Both the position numbers and the translations under genes were made by a program. The notes beneath the pieces were generated by a model. The model worked only from the letters and a program-made list of their open reading frames with translations. It did no database searches and was not told the origin of the DNA. Of a stretch of 64,000 bases of DNA, positions 45,685 through 58,130 are shown piece after piece. How positions within the stretch are numbered: the first letter of the stretch is position 1; the number at the start of each line of letters is the position of its first letter. Origin of the DNA: Beta vulgaris subsp. vulgaris (Eukaryota > Streptophyta > Magnoliopsida > Caryophyllales > Amaranthaceae); contig NC_079207.1 in NCBI RefSeq assembly GCF_026745355.1, positions 15,138,150 to 15,202,149 of the forward strand, in the 5' to 3' direction.

Positions 45685-46875
45685 GAAATGCTACCTTTTT
45701 TCACAGGAGTGGAATAGTGCCTTTAATAGCATTAATTTTGTGAACTAGTACCTTTTATGTTTTATTTTGTCAACTATTCCGTCTGTCCTATAATATAGTC
45801 TAAGTTTCTCTCTCGTGAGGTCAAGCTTTAAAATCTATGACCAAATACGCTCATTAATATAAAGAAAAAAAATACTCATGTAGGACCTTGTTATATTCGT
45901 ATTAATATGTACTTCCATAATATCAACTTTTATATTTTTTTATCAATATGGAATTGAAGATATCAAAGGTCAAAGGTATATCTTAGAAACCGTGCAAAAA
46001 GGAAACAAGCACTATATTATGGGACGGAGGAAGTAGTACCTTTAAGTACTTCAAATGTTTTAAATTTAGTACCTTTTGGTCAAAATTCCGACACTAACTT
46101 TATTTCTTTCTCCAATTTTTTGTGTTTTTGTGTCTTCCAAATTTGTGGGACTTCACTCTCCTCTTTTATCTCCCTTCCCCCACTTTCCCTCTATCCTCTT
46201 TATCTCTATCATCCTAAGCATTTGTCTCTACTATGCTGAGTAATCCTCCTTGTGGAAAGGTACTCATTTTAGATTTTTTGGACCACAAAGCAGCGAATCT
46301 ATCTAGAAAAATAAATTAACAAAACATACCTCTGAACTCGGAGAAGTCAACTTGAAACCCAATTCCCTATAGTTGAATTGTCTTTGACCAGAGAGAATTT
46401 CGAGAAAGATGGAACAAGTTTCTTGTTGATGGGGAAGGAAGGTATATAAATGGGGGGATTAGTAGGGGCGAGTTGGAGAGAGGATGTACAGGAAAGAACC
46501 TGCAATACACGTGCAAGAATTGAAGGGGGAAACAAGGTTAATGATGTCAGGATTTTGACCAATTTGGACATAAATTTGGGAAAATGTACTGATTTTTTTT
46601 GGAAGTTAAGTAATTATAAAGCCCTAAACAAAATCGATACAGCCAAAAGACACGCTAGACAGGCCTAGCAACCTCAACCTTTACCGGACAGACCCAGCAA
46701 ATTACAACTTATGTATCCATCTCCTATCTTCTTCTTTCACCTTTGTGCTAATAATTTAATGATTCTATACTTTAAATGTACAGAATTTAAAACAATAAAT
46801 TAATTAAAGGTACTAATTAGACAAAAATGAAACATAAAAGGTACTAATTCATAAAATCAGTGCTATAAAATTTAT
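45685..46875. mobile_element. Inverted-repeat element with nested Stowaway MITE
   Basis: GAACTAGTACCTTTTATGTT (near 45742) and its inverted partner AACATAAAAGGTACTAATTC (near 46830) lie in arms of about 60 bp that also share AATTTTGTGA-type flanks. Ends and target duplication are uncertain. A Stowaway MITE at 45777-46033 interrupts the left side. Confidence 0.5.
45777..46033. mobile_element. Stowaway MITE
   Basis: TTCCGTCTGTCCTATAATAT and ATATTATGGGACGGAGGAAG are inverted partners, flanked by TA on both sides (45775-45776 and 46034-46035). 257 bp, non-coding. Confidence 0.8.
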
Positions 46876-47507
46876 TATTGCACAATGTTTCCAAAATTAA
46901 TGTTCAGTTTACTTTAAGCTACACTAATCTAGTGAAAATTATGTGCATCAAAATTATATTGAGTTCCATGTCTTATTTAAAATACCTACACCATTTATAG
47001 TTCTTTTTCTACATCGTATGACAATTATTCTTACAATTAATCGAAATGTTACCACATAACAAATTTGATTGTTCATACAACAAAATTTATTGTTAATATA
47101 TAGAAGTATATATTAAATTTCATTATTCCTATAGTATACTCCCTTCAATTTTAAATAATTGAATATATTGATGGTCAAATATGTGAATATGCAAGTGTGC
47201 CCAATCAATATGATGCATCTATTAAGAAGTAAAGGAAGTATGGTGAACCGGTATTGTTCCACACATAAATGAGGTTTTCAAGAAACCAAAATTTATAGCA
47301 TTATGTTTATTTAAAAGTTCATTGATAATATCATTGTAATCTAGTCTTATACTTAAGATAAGACTTAATTAGTTATAAGCCGATGGAAGACCATAAACTT
47401 ATAATTAAGTGCGAGCATAGGTTTTTCCTTGGATGTGAATGAGCCTAAGTTAGATGGGATTTTGAGTAAAAGTCAGAAAAGAGTAAGAGATAAGAAACTT
47501 TAGTTAA
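46876..47507. other. Intergenic DNA, no gene recognised
   Basis: AT-rich sequence; 47141-47238 (CTCCCTTCAATTTTAAATAA to AAAGGAAGTA) may be a short worn Stowaway remnant. No gene. Confidence 0.45.
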
Positions 47508-48195
47508 TTAAGGATATTAACGAGTCGAATCAAGACCGAACATGCTCAAGCTCGATCGACTTGGCTCGAAAAAGTTGAAGTCAAATTCGGCTCAAGCTTG
47601 AAGCTCATTGACTCAAATATTTGGGCTGCTCGAAATTCTTTTTTAAAAAGTTGAGCAAAATCATAATTGTTGACCAAGTTAATTAATAACTAATGATATA
47701 CGTACGCCCGATCGTATAGACCTAAGTATGCCAATAGTGTAACCCAAAGCAAGTAGTTGAGCTTCTTCACTCAGTCTACATGTATATGCTTTTGTAAATT
47801 AGTTTTCCTGTTAGCTAAGATTTCAATGTGTGACTCCATGTTTTGGTAAAGAAAAACAAACTCATTCTACATATGCTTTTATGAATTGGTTCCCCTCTTA
47901 GCATTGCTGATTTTGATATTAGACTTCATGTTTTCTTAAAGAAAAAAAAGTCACTCTTACCTATGCTTTTATAACCTGTTAAAGCTAAGATTTCAATGTG
48001 AGACTTCATATTTTGTTAAAAAAAAAAAAGAACTCCAAAAAAAGGCAGCATCTTAGGCTCTTAGCAATATGTTTAAGTGTAGTTAAATAATCAATTATTA
48101 AATAGTTTAACTAATTATTAGGTCCGAGTTATATATGCCTCTGAGTAAAGAAAATTTTCATTTATTAATGTTATAATTTAAAATGATAACATTAA

Positions 48196-48290
48196 ATATT
48201 ACTTGGTCTAGTGGTTAAGACTTTAGTTTATAAACTTGAAGTCACGGGATCAAACATTATACTATGTGCAGTATGTGGTTTCTATTTTTT
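48196..48290 (+). mobile_element. tRNA-derived SINE-like sequence
   Basis: TTGGTCTAGTGGTTAAGACT (box A-like) is followed by GTCACGGGATCAAACATT (box B-like) about 35 bp later and then a T-rich tail. Too degenerate for a tRNA gene. Confidence 0.45.
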
Positions 48291-48655
48291 TTTCTTGTAT
48301 GTGGAATACATGGAGTAAAATACCCTTAACGAGAGCACCACGTGGCACTGTTTCTTGTTTAGGAACGTCTTTTAATACAGAAAGTTTAGATTATTAAGTA
48401 ATCTAATATTTAAAAATATATTTCATTCCTTTTGTGAAAAGATAGAGTATATATTTATTTCCCAACCAAGGTGGTACAAAATTAAACTCTAAGCTGAGGT
48501 AGGGAGTAGTAACTATTTATAAAGAAAATATGGTTGGTTCTTGTTTTCTTAACTAATGTTGAACTTTATTGGAGTAATACTTAAGGTCCAACTGGATTAA
48601 AAATAAAAAAATAAAATTGTAATTTAAAACTTTATTAACCATGCTTGTGAGCTTT

Positions 48656-50174
48656 TGATAAGCGCATATATTTCTATATTTTTGTCCCCTAAAATTAGTC
48701 TTATAGTTGTCTTCTATGTGTTATTTTATAATATTTATTGACTTTTATTAATAAGTGATGTATTTATGTCCATATTATATTTTATTGAATAATTAGCTTA
48801 AATATGTGTTATTTTATTATAGGTATTTTACAAGTTCAATTTGCTAAAGGAAGACAACAAGACTAAAAGAAAGAAGAGAAGAAAAGAAAAGAAGAAAAAA
48901 AAAATAATAAAAGTGAGCTCAAGCTCACGTGAGTTTTGTAATGTAAAAGAAAGAAAACAAAGGGGCCAAGTCTACCTTTATTCCTCCTTCCTCAACTTGG
49001 TCTACACAGCAAACAAAAGAAGAGGAAAGCTGTTTCTACCTTACCGAATTCCACGCAAGAAACAAGGAGGAGATATGATTTTATCTCTTAAAATTTTCAC
49101 GATACAGATTGTTAGGAGATTTCCAGTTATGAAATTTGATCTTTTTGATTCTATCTTCTACACAATTAGATATAAATTTACCATCTTTTGGAAAGGAAAA
49201 GCACGCACACATACAAGAGAGTTCGTGAGAGTGAAGAAAATAATCGGGTTCGTCCAAGATCGACAAGTTGACAGGAATTGAAGAAGTATTGCGTTCGGAA
49301 GCGAATTGAGGGTAGCGGCTGCATCAATTCGGGTCTACAGTCATGAGTTTTCTCTCTTCTATTTTCAATTAGTTGTTCTTGTGATTGAACTTGATTCTAT
49401 CTGAATTTATTCTTGATTTCAGTTTCTTATATTTCTATTATTTGAGTCTAATTGGTTAACGCTAAGTTGATTGAATTTAATTATTTAATTTAGTATTTAT
49501 ACAATTCATACTATTGTTGGTTGGTTATGAAATTTGATATCTTTACTTGTAATTGGACGCAATTAGTTGTTTAGATACTCAAATTATGCTATATGACTAT
49601 TAGGCGCGGCGTTTAATAGTTGGATAAAGAGGACGACTTGAGGTTAATAAGAGTGAGCGGCTCATCTTAATAATCTTAAGTGTATGAATTGTGCTAATAA
49701 AACAAGTTTATTAGGGTTGGATTTGTCTTAGAAAGATTCTAGATTTTTAATGAGTAAGACAAGAATTGATCGCGGCGATAATTCACCATTCTAAGTGCTA
49801 AGTTAAATATTAAAGTGGTCTCAATTATAAAGGTTAAGAAGCTAAATTATGACTAAACATTCTATGATCGAATCGGGAATTAATAGAGTTTGTGTGTCGT
49901 CACTTGTAATTATTAGTTTAGTAGTAGTTTTAATTTTACTTGGTCTAAGTAGTTGGTTACAACCGAAACCCCCCTAATCGTATATATGTGAATAGTGTAA
50001 ATAGTGTAAATTCGTATATAATATATATTTTTTGTCACTTAATTGAATATTTGAGTTTAGGAATTATAATAATCTTCTCGTGGGATCGACCCTTTCTTAC
50101 CCTTTTACTAGTTATAAATATTTTTGAAGGTTTAAGTTAGGTTTTTAATTTTATACGGTAAACGACACGTATCA
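48656..50174. mobile_element. Solo LTR (about 1.5 kb)
   Basis: Begins TGATAAGCGCATATATTTC and ends CGACACGTATCA, giving TG...CA ends. Exact 5-bp duplications GCTTT at 48651-48655 and 50175-50179. No internal retroelement region remains, so it is a solo LTR from LTR-LTR recombination. The right part has GTGGGATCGACCC, a phrase I associate with Athila/Tat-type gypsy LTRs (low-confidence assignment). The open frame 48841-49281 is lysine-rich and lies in the LTR; not a gene. Confidence 0.85.
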
Positions 50175-50745
50175 GCTTTCGAGGAATTCCATTAGACTCA
50201 TACTCAACCTTAGCCTCGGCTCGATAAGGTCCCAAGCTGATCTTGAACTCGAATCAATCCCTTCCTAGCCGAGTTTTGATCAAGCCTTGACTGAGCCGAA
50301 TCTGAATAAGTTTCGAGCCGTTCTCACTCGTTAGCACTCTTAATATATTAGTGTAGTCTAAAATCTTAAGTGTTGAGAGACTAAAGATGGCTTTTAGAGA
50401 GAAGTGTGAGAAAAAATATACTTTGAAGTCAATTTTTTTATATTATATGTATATATATTTTAACGACTATATTTACCAGGCATCATACATATGATAATTT
50501 TGATTTATCAACAAATGATTTTATAATTTTTAGTAATGATTATATTACACTGAAGTTGAGAGAATATATTGATTACTATTTTCACATGAATCACTAGTAG
50601 GATAAATGCTAATTGTGATGGTCATTAAGTGACCTATTACGATAGTGTTCGCCGCACAACAATTAAGGGCGTAATAAAAGAAAGGAAAAACTAAGTTGAA
50701 GTGTTATAGAAAAAGAGACCTCTCTCTCTCTAGGCGCATGATAAA

Positions 50746-51740
50746 GTGAGTTGTTATCGTGCACCTGGCGGTAGGATGGGCCGGAAAAAGAAAAACTCCG
50801 GTGTTAATGAGCTAGCATCGGGATATGTAAGTACTAATAAAGAGAATACAAATGCTCAGAAGAAGATTGTGGGTGCCGATTATACGGAAGGCAATGGAAC
50901 AGTAACTCAGATGGTTGAACCTGAAATTTCGAGACCTGAGGCTACTATTCCGGTGGATGCTGGTGCTTTAAAGCCGATAAAACTAGTTGAGGAGGCTCGT
51001 AATAACAATTGGAAAGACTTTACACAACGTAAAATCTGATATAAAGGTATGGCTTTAAAATTTGTTGCTCCAATACTATTAAATGGTTAGTCGGTAGCTC
51101 AGTTGATGAAGATTGGTGTAGATATATAGAATGACTGAAAATTGGGAGAATGACCTTATTGTGTATGTGATAGGGCAAAAACCCTAATATGATGGCCATT
51201 ACTAACTACTATAAGACTCAATGGGTACCTAAAACTGAACCAAAGATATTTAAGCATGATGAGGGTTACTTTGTGGTAAAAATGGAAACAAGAGAGGATT
51301 GAGATGCAATACTGTATTCTGGTCTTCATTTATTTTATGGCAAAGCAATGATAGTAACACAATGGACTTTTGACTTCAATTTTCACAAAGAGGTGCTCAA
51401 AGTCATACCTATATGGATAAAACTACCTAATCTGCCGTTGAACTGCTGGAGCCCTGAATCTTTGAGCAGGATTGGGAGTGCAGTGAGGGTGCCTGTTTAT
51501 ATTAATGAGTGCACTACCAAATAATTAAGGATTTTGTTTGCAACGATATTGGTTGAGATGGATGTAACTGCTAAGATTCCTACTGATATAAGTGTTGCAG
51601 ATATGAATGGAATTATTTTTAAGCAAAAAGTAATTTATGAATAGTTACCTCCCTTTTGTCAAAAGTGTCAACGGTTTGGACACTCTTGTGAAAGGAAAAG
51701 TGTGGTTGAGCCTAAGCCATCTAAGCTTGCAAAGAAGTGG
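50746..51740 (+). pseudogene. LINE ORF1 remnant (DUF4283 and zinc knuckle)
   Basis: Starts MSCYRAPGGRMGRKKK and continues through several stops. The DUF4283-like part is readable around 51190-51520 (WVPKTEPKIFKHDEGYF, KVIPIWIKLPNLPLNCW) and the zinc knuckle around 51650 (PPFCQKCQRFGHSC). Multiple stops and frame changes make it dead. The CACTA element begins just after it. Confidence 0.75.
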
Positions 51741-52179
51741 GTCACTAGTGGAAAAATGAAGAAGGGCTACGCTAAAAAAGGCATGTAGGGCTGCGCTTTT
51801 TGACAGCAGCCCTTTCAGTAGCAGCCCTTTCAGTAGCAGCCCTTCACTTTTTAAGTAGGGCTGCGCTAGAAAAGCGCAGCCCTTAAGCTAGAAGGGCTGC
51901 GCTAGTTAGGAAAAAGCGCAGCCCTTCTAGCCCAGAAGGGCTGCACTAGTTAGGAAAAAGCGCAGCCCTTCTGGGCTAGAAGGGCTGCGCTTTTTCCTAA
52001 CTAGCGCAGCCCTTCCTACCAAAAAAAAAAAAAAAAAATTTTTTTTTTTTTGTCATTTTTTAACTCATAATCTCACATTTTCTGAAATTAAACAGAAGAG
52101 AAGAGAAACGAAACGAAAATACTAGACCCAAAACAATAAAAAGAATGAAACGAAAATGAAAAAAAGGAACAAAAACTAA

Positions 52180-52530
52180 TATACAAAGAGAAGTATAAAT
52201 AAGTATACAAGAAGTATACAAGAACATTAATCAAAACAAAGATGAAAATACAAGAAATTATATACAAAGAGAAGTATACAAGAACATTAATCAAAATAAA
52301 CAAAGAGAAGTATACAAGAATAACATTAATCAAAATAAACAAAGAGAAGTATACAAGAATAACATTAATCAAAATAAACAAAGAGAAGTATACAAGAACA
52401 TTAATCAAAACAAAGAGAAGTATACATGAACATTAATCAAAACAAAGAGAAGTATACAAGAACATTAATCAAAACAAAGAGAGTATACAAGAACATTAAT
52501 CAAAATATATAAACAAAGAGAAGTATACAA
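52180..52530. repeat. AAGTATACAAGAACATTAATC tandem array (about 30-37 bp units)
   Basis: About nine imperfect copies of a unit containing AGAGAAGTATACAAGAA and ATTAATCAAAA, with variable spacing. On the - strand they translate as a hydrophobic repeat, which is an artefact of the repeat. Confidence 0.85.
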
Positions 52531-52559
52531 GAACATTATAGATCTGAAAATACAAGAAC

Positions 52560-52815
52560 TACAACTTAATAATGTTTAAATACATAAAACAAAACCCAAA
52601 TACATAATTTAAGGGAAAAAAAAAATTTCGGAAAAACTTAAAATGGCTATTTGGAGGCTTAAACAAATTCGGATGGCTTAAAAAGCCTAAACGTCACGGC
52701 ATAGCGGTGAGTTTGACTCGTTGGCTCGTTCCGCTTCCGAAAAGGTATCACAATAGGCAATCGGACTCCGTCGCTATGTTTAGTGCAAATCATTTCAAGG
52801 TTTTTGTCGCAAATG
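52560..52815. repeat. Gypsy LTR fragment inside the second CACTA element
   Basis: Words such as TAATGTTTAAATACAT, CCGCTTCCGAAAAGGTAT, CAATCGGACTCCGTCG and TTTTTGTCGCAAAT appear in the same order as in the LTRs at 25971-26406 and 31363-31775. It lacks the LTR ends. It was either captured by the CACTA element or inserted and then truncated. Confidence 0.75.
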
Positions 52816-53553
52816 TTTATGGGAGTTAGAGAAGAGAGGATGAGAGAGAAGGAGGAAAGGAATAATAAGGGACGTGAGAGAGGAGAGAGAATGAGGGATA
52901 ATATATTTGACGAATCCCCGCTCAATATTTCAAAGCCCGCGATTCTGAAATTTCAAATTTTTTCAGGAAGGGCTGCGCTTTTTTAAAAGCGCAGCCCTTC
53001 TTACCTACAGAAGGGCTGCGCTTATTTAAAAAAGCGCAGCCCTACTAGTGAAGGGCTGCGCTTTTTTTAAAAAGCGCAGCCCTTCTGCTTAGTAGGGCTG
53101 CGCTTTTTTAAAAAAGCGCAGCCCTTCACTAGTAGGGCTGCGCTTTTACGAAAAGCGCAGCCCTTCCTGTGCAGCCCTTTATGTTTTTTCCCCTAGTGGG
53201 TGGTAAAAGGGCCAAATGAAGTCCAAAAGGACCCTGTATTTTTGTAATTCTTGCCCCTGACTCAAGTGAGGCTTTACAAGTTACGATTGGGGAGGGAGAG
53301 GGTGCAAGACCTTCTCATGAGGGACCTAGTTTCCCCCCACCTGACGATGTGACCCTTGTGGTCACGCCAATAGTTCCTACTCAGAGGAAACACTCAGAGG
53401 AAGATGGTGACTGGAAGGTGGTAACTAGGAAATCAAAGGAAAAGGGAGACAAGTAGCATCTCGAGCTGCTAGAACATCTGTTAGTTATGAACTGTCTGAA
53501 AGTAGAATCTCAGTTGGAGCTGGGGGTGCTAAGGGACCAAACCCTTATCTTTC

Positions 53554-54290
53554 ATGATGATTGGTACATCATGGAATATAAGGGGAATAAATGATCCTTT
53601 TGAAATAAAGGAGGTCAAGGCCTTTTTGTTTTCTCAGAAAGTGGAGGTTTGTGCCATGTTTAAAACCAGGGTTAGGTGTCATAATGCGGGGAAAGTTCAG
53701 AAGAGTTTTGGGAAAGATTGGAGTTGGTTTTGTAATTATAGCCATTCCCCTAGCGGAAGAATTTGGATTGGGTGGAAGCATTCTAATGTGAATGTGCAAC
53801 TCATAAATGTTCAGGAGCAGTTTATGGTGTAAAATGTGCAAGGTGGGAGACATTAATTCCAAATCGTGGTTGTGTATGGTTTACACTCTATTGTAGATAG
53901 GAAAGCTTTGTGGAGTGGGCTAATGCAACATGTTCATTGGTTAGTCCCTCTTATGGTTATAGGAGACTTTAACTCTGTTTGCCACTTAGATGATAGGTTA
54001 AATGGAACTTTAATTACTGATGCTGAAATAAGAGACTTCATGGAATTTCTTCTAAGTTCAAGTTTAATTGAAGCTAAAAGCTCTGGCTTATTCTACTCTT
54101 GGTCTAATAGTAGTACAAGGGAGGAAATAATCATGAGGAGAATTGATAAAGAGTTTGTGAATCAAGCATGACTAGTGCACGCTGATGTCTACATTTAATA
54201 CTTAGCACCAGGGGTATCTGATCACTCTTCTTTGGTATTCAACTTGAATATGGAATCAAGGGAGAATGGAAGGCCATTTAGATTTATGAA
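53554..54290 (+). pseudogene. LINE APE-type endonuclease, broken
   Basis: Contains WNIRGIND (catalytic Asn region), then a stop near 53830, GDFNSVCHLDDR (catalytic DxN) and GVSDHSSLVFN (SDH motif). At the position of the catalytic Glu in the ETRV-type motif the sequence reads FKTRV, with Lys37. Stops at about 53830 and 54170 further disrupt it. Confidence 0.82.
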
Positions 54291-55105
54291 TTTCATGGCT
54301 GATCATGCCGATTTCCAAAGCATGCAGTAGTGCTTGGCAATATGTAAATGGGAAGTTTAATCTCCAAAGTGTGGGGTTGAAGTTGCAGGCAGTGAAAAGG
54401 GGGCTTAAGAAGCTACATAGAGTAAAGTCTGGGAAGGCTCATGAAAAATTAGAGCATCTGAGGAAGAAAATGGAGGAAATTCATTGTCAAAGAGACTTTG
54501 ATGTTGATGAAACAACTCAGATGATTGAAAAAGAGAAAATTACAAGTAGGGGTACCCTTGATTTTTTACCTTTCAAGTACTGAGGGGTACCCTTAACTTC
54601 AAATAAGCTAACTTATACCCAAAGTAAGCCTTTGGTGGAGGAAATTACAAGTAGAGCTCAGACCTGAATGGCTCATCTGCTCTCTTATGCTAGGAGGTTA
54701 CAGTTGGTGAAGAGTGTGCTTAGTAGTATGCAAAACTACTGGGCTCACATCTTTCCTCTTTCTAAGAAGATAACTAAAGTTGTTAAGAGTGTGTGTGTAG
54801 GAGATTCTTATGGGCAGGAAGAACTGAAGATTCAAGGAAAGCTCTTGTCGTCTAGAACATCCTTCAGCTTCCTAAATGTGTAGGTGGGTGGAACATGGTC
54901 AGTATGGATCATTGGAATAAGGCTGATTTGCTGAAGCTTCTGTGGGCTATTGAATTCAAAAAAGACAAGTTGTGGGTCAGATGGGTGCATGCTTATTATA
55001 TTAAAAGGCATACTTATGCTACTGTGAGAATTAGTAATCAATCTTCTTGGTTACTTAGGAAGATTATAAGCACTAGGAAATTGTTGGATTCTCTTGGAGG
55101 CTGGC

Positions 55106-58100
55106 TGTAATATCCCAAAATTTTAAACATGTTTATTAAAGTAATTAAAAAGGTGAAATCGTTCACTTAATAATTATTTTAGTTAAGTAAGTCTAACTAT
55201 GATTTATTTTATTTAGAACTTTTAACTAAACTAACAAATTCTATGAAATATTGTAATTGAAGAGTAAGATGAGTAATAACACCCAAGTAACTTATACTAC
55301 AACAAAGAAGGAAATCAACAAAATAAAAAAAAAAATAAAAAGGAGGAGGAAACCCTCCCCTAGGTGAACCCACGGCAACACCGACCACCCCTACTCCCCT
55401 CTTTGTTCCCTATTCTAATCTCCCCTATTTGAACCACCATTAATCATCTTCCACCTTCAATTTTTGTCTCCAATTATCTGTTTATAAATGCACAGAAGTA
55501 ATGAGCTTGAATTACAAACTCACACCACAAATAAAAATCACAAATCTCTCCTCTCACTCTTTCTTCTCGGCACCACCAAGCCACCACCACGGTGCGCCCC
55601 ACCTTTTGCGCGCCACCCCCCCTGGCCGACGAACATTTTTCCTTCGCCGACGACCTACGCCGCAGCCTGCTCTTCTCTCTCGTCTCACCTCGTTCGAACT
55701 CCCCTCTGTTTCGCGCGCTGCTGCTGCTGCTCGCGTTTTCTGCCGCCGCCGGAGCTTCGAGGACCGCCACAGGCCTCCCGTGTCGTCGCCCGCTGCCGTC
55801 GTCTCAGCCGGAGCTCGCCGGAGCTCGTTCTCTGCCTCGTTCGTCCCTGCTCCAAGTGAGCAGAGGTAAACCTCTTTTCTATTTTTCCCTCTTAAACTGA
55901 TTTCAAGTTTAATGCTAATGCAAGCCCAAATTACTACCTAGTGATAATTAGTTTAAGTTGGGCCTATAGAAAACTGATTTATATTAATTCAACCAACTCA
56001 ATTAAGTTGTTGCATGTGTATTAGTTGGGCTCAAATCTGATTTTCTTATAATGTTAGTGAAGCTACTTTTAATTATTGGGCTAATGGAGTTAAGTTGAAA
56101 CTGATTTAGTGTTTTATTAGGCCATGTTAGTTTAATTTATTAGCGAGCTAAACATATTGTTGGGCTTATAATCTGATTTACATAGTTAAGTCACTTAAGT
56201 AAATTTTGTTGTTTTGATATATTGGGCTTAAGTGGACTGTTTTGTTGTTTCAATTAAGACACTTAGTTTAGATTAAACCTTTAACTAGTTGGGTTGATAA
56301 TTATACTAAGAATTAATTAAAAAAGGTTAGGTTAAACTAATTAATTACTAGTCCTTATAATCTGAATTTTTGTAAGTTAATATTTAGAACACTAAACTTG
56401 TATGATTAACTTCATAAGTTTACTAATTACTAATGTAGGAGGCTAATGCTAATATTTTAAATAACTAGACTAATGTAAATAACCAACCTAGTTTAGTGAT
56501 CATGCGAAAATTGATGGTTGCTCATGTATGAGTAATTTGACGAGCTTTTATAATTAATTTTAGTTTCTAAAGGATATTAGGAGTTCGAATTATATTATAT
56601 TAGTGGTCATTACATTATTGATATTAATAATCCAAGTTAAATGATAACCACCTAAGCTTATAAATTAGTAACTCGATAGTAATAAATGAAATAGCACTCA
56701 TTGGCCTAGTTTGTAAACATAGTAGAAAGTAGGAATATTGTTATATCATGAGTGTTGTTAAAGTAAATCTATTTAGTAACATGTACTTATAGTTTATGAA
56801 AACATGAATCACATGTTAACATTATTTACCATTAGAATCATCTCCTTATAACTTGTATATTTAAAATATGATGAAAGTAATGGTATGGACTATAAGGTAA
56901 ACTTAAATTTAATTATGCTTAAGTATAACTCGAATGTCTAAAAATATTTTATGGGTAATCTCACGCCTAATGAAAGATTGTTTAGGAAAAACAAAACGTC
57001 TAATTAAATAGTAATAAATTTTATATTCAATTATTTATTAGATTAAGGGAAGGAATATTACAAGCCTCCCCCGGCTCTCAAGAAAACGTAGCTACGGTAC
57101 CAGGTAACGTCTACTGCTAACACCCACAATTCCTTTCGAATGAAGTTTTATGGTATTTCGTACTATGTTGTTGATGTATGGATTGTGGGATATGAAATGT
57201 TTTATGAATATGATGATTTTCGATGATATGAAATGATTTTGATGTTTATGAAAATATGAGGATGATGACACTATGATGATAATGATGTTTCATGATTATG
57301 ATTACAATGATGTAATGTAATTATGATATGATATGTAAAAGAAATGATAACATGATAAAGTACAGCGAAAGATGGTTCTTGGCAGTATGATACGGGTACC
57401 GCAAGTGTCACCTATGTTGTGGCCACCCGACTGATTTATGATACGGGTACCGCAAGTGTCACCTATGTTGTGGCCACCCGACTGATTTATGATACGGGTA
57501 CCGCAAGTGTCACCTATGTTGTGGCCACCCGACTGTTAAATGATACGGGCACCACAAGTGTCACCTATGATGTGACCGCCCGACTGGTATGTAATGGGAG
57601 ACGTCCCTTATGTTATGATGTACTAGCCAAGTTACCTAATTAAAAGATATATGATGAAGGTTAACATGATAAAGGTTGATGGTAATGTTTTATGTTTTCG
57701 ATTAAATGACATGTTTATGAAGTGATTTTACTATTTCTCTCCTCCCTGATTGCCAATAAAATGAATTGAAATATTTTACGATGTTAGAGTAGTATGTTAC
57801 TGAGCCTCGGCTCATGACGTTTTGTTTTCTGTTTTAGGTACTGATGATGATAACGGGATGGCGTAGCTGTGAGGAGTTGTTTAGTTTTAAGCTTTCTTAA
57901 AGTACTTGTGGTTTAGTTTGTGTCAAACTATGTTAGTTGCTAAGTTTCAACTTTAGTTTGTTAAATGGATAATTATGATGCTTTAAGTTATAATATGTTG
58001 AAGTATGATTTTATGTTAGCCTTGTGCTTTCCACTCGGGAAGTACGGCGGTAACACACCGACCCTCTAGGTTCCGCTGCTAATGACACTCAAATTAACTT

Positions 58101-58130
58101 AATAATGATGATTAGAGGTCGGGGCATACA
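55106..58130 (+). mobile_element. Solo LTR of about 3.0 kb
   Basis: Begins TGTAATATCCCAAAATTTT and ends GGTCGGGGCATACA; exact 5-bp duplications CTGGC at 55101-55105 and 58131-58135. No internal coding region is left. A TATA box (TTTATAAATG near 55482) precedes a C/T-rich leader. Length and the TGTAATATCCC/GGTCGGGGC ends resemble Del/Tekay chromovirus LTRs, a low-confidence lineage guess. It splits the LINE zf-RVT region. Overlapping open frames at 55474-55900 are GC-rich and without motifs. Confidence 0.85.
57386..57590. repeat. Four tandem 51-bp units in the solo LTR
   Basis: TATGATACGGGTACCGCAAG starts at 57386, 57437 and 57488, with a more diverged fourth copy from about 57539. 51 is a multiple of three, which gives an open frame (57419-57643) with a repeated peptide; this is not evidence for a gene. 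Confidence 0.92.

Larger units (their letters stand above)
47508..50342. mobile_element. Possible worn element with GCTCGA-rich arms, split by a solo LTR
   Basis: Left ATTAACGAGTCGAATC and right GAGCCGTTCTCACTCGTTAG (reverse complement CTAACGAGTGAGAACGGCTC) share ends and both neighbourhoods are rich in GGCTCGA/CAAGCTTG words, as in some plant hAT-like MITEs. The match is short, no target duplication was fixed, and most of the interval is other insertions. Confidence 0.3.
51743..53198. mobile_element. Second CACTA element with AGGGCTGCGC subterminal repeats
   Basis: Left CACTAGTGGAAAAATGAAG and right (inverted) CACTAGGGGAAAAAACATAA; target duplication GGT at 51740-51742 and 53199-53201. 1456 bp. 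Both subterminal regions are packed with AGGGCTGCGCTTTTT and its complement, arranged head to head so that they form nested hairpins; such arrays are where CACTA transposase binds in studied elements. The interior contains a tandem array and an LTR fragment. Non-coding. Confidence 0.9.

Noticed and set aside
52088..52408. Hydrophobic repeat frame resembling a membrane protein
   Set aside because: It is the translation of a 30-37-bp tandem array in a CACTA element.
55488..55900. Overlapping GC-rich frames of about 120 codons in three frames
   Set aside because: They lie in the leader part of a solo LTR, overlap in several frames and show no domain.
57419..57643. Repeated-peptide frame
   Set aside because: The 51-bp units are a multiple of three; the frame is open because of the repeat, not because of a gene.
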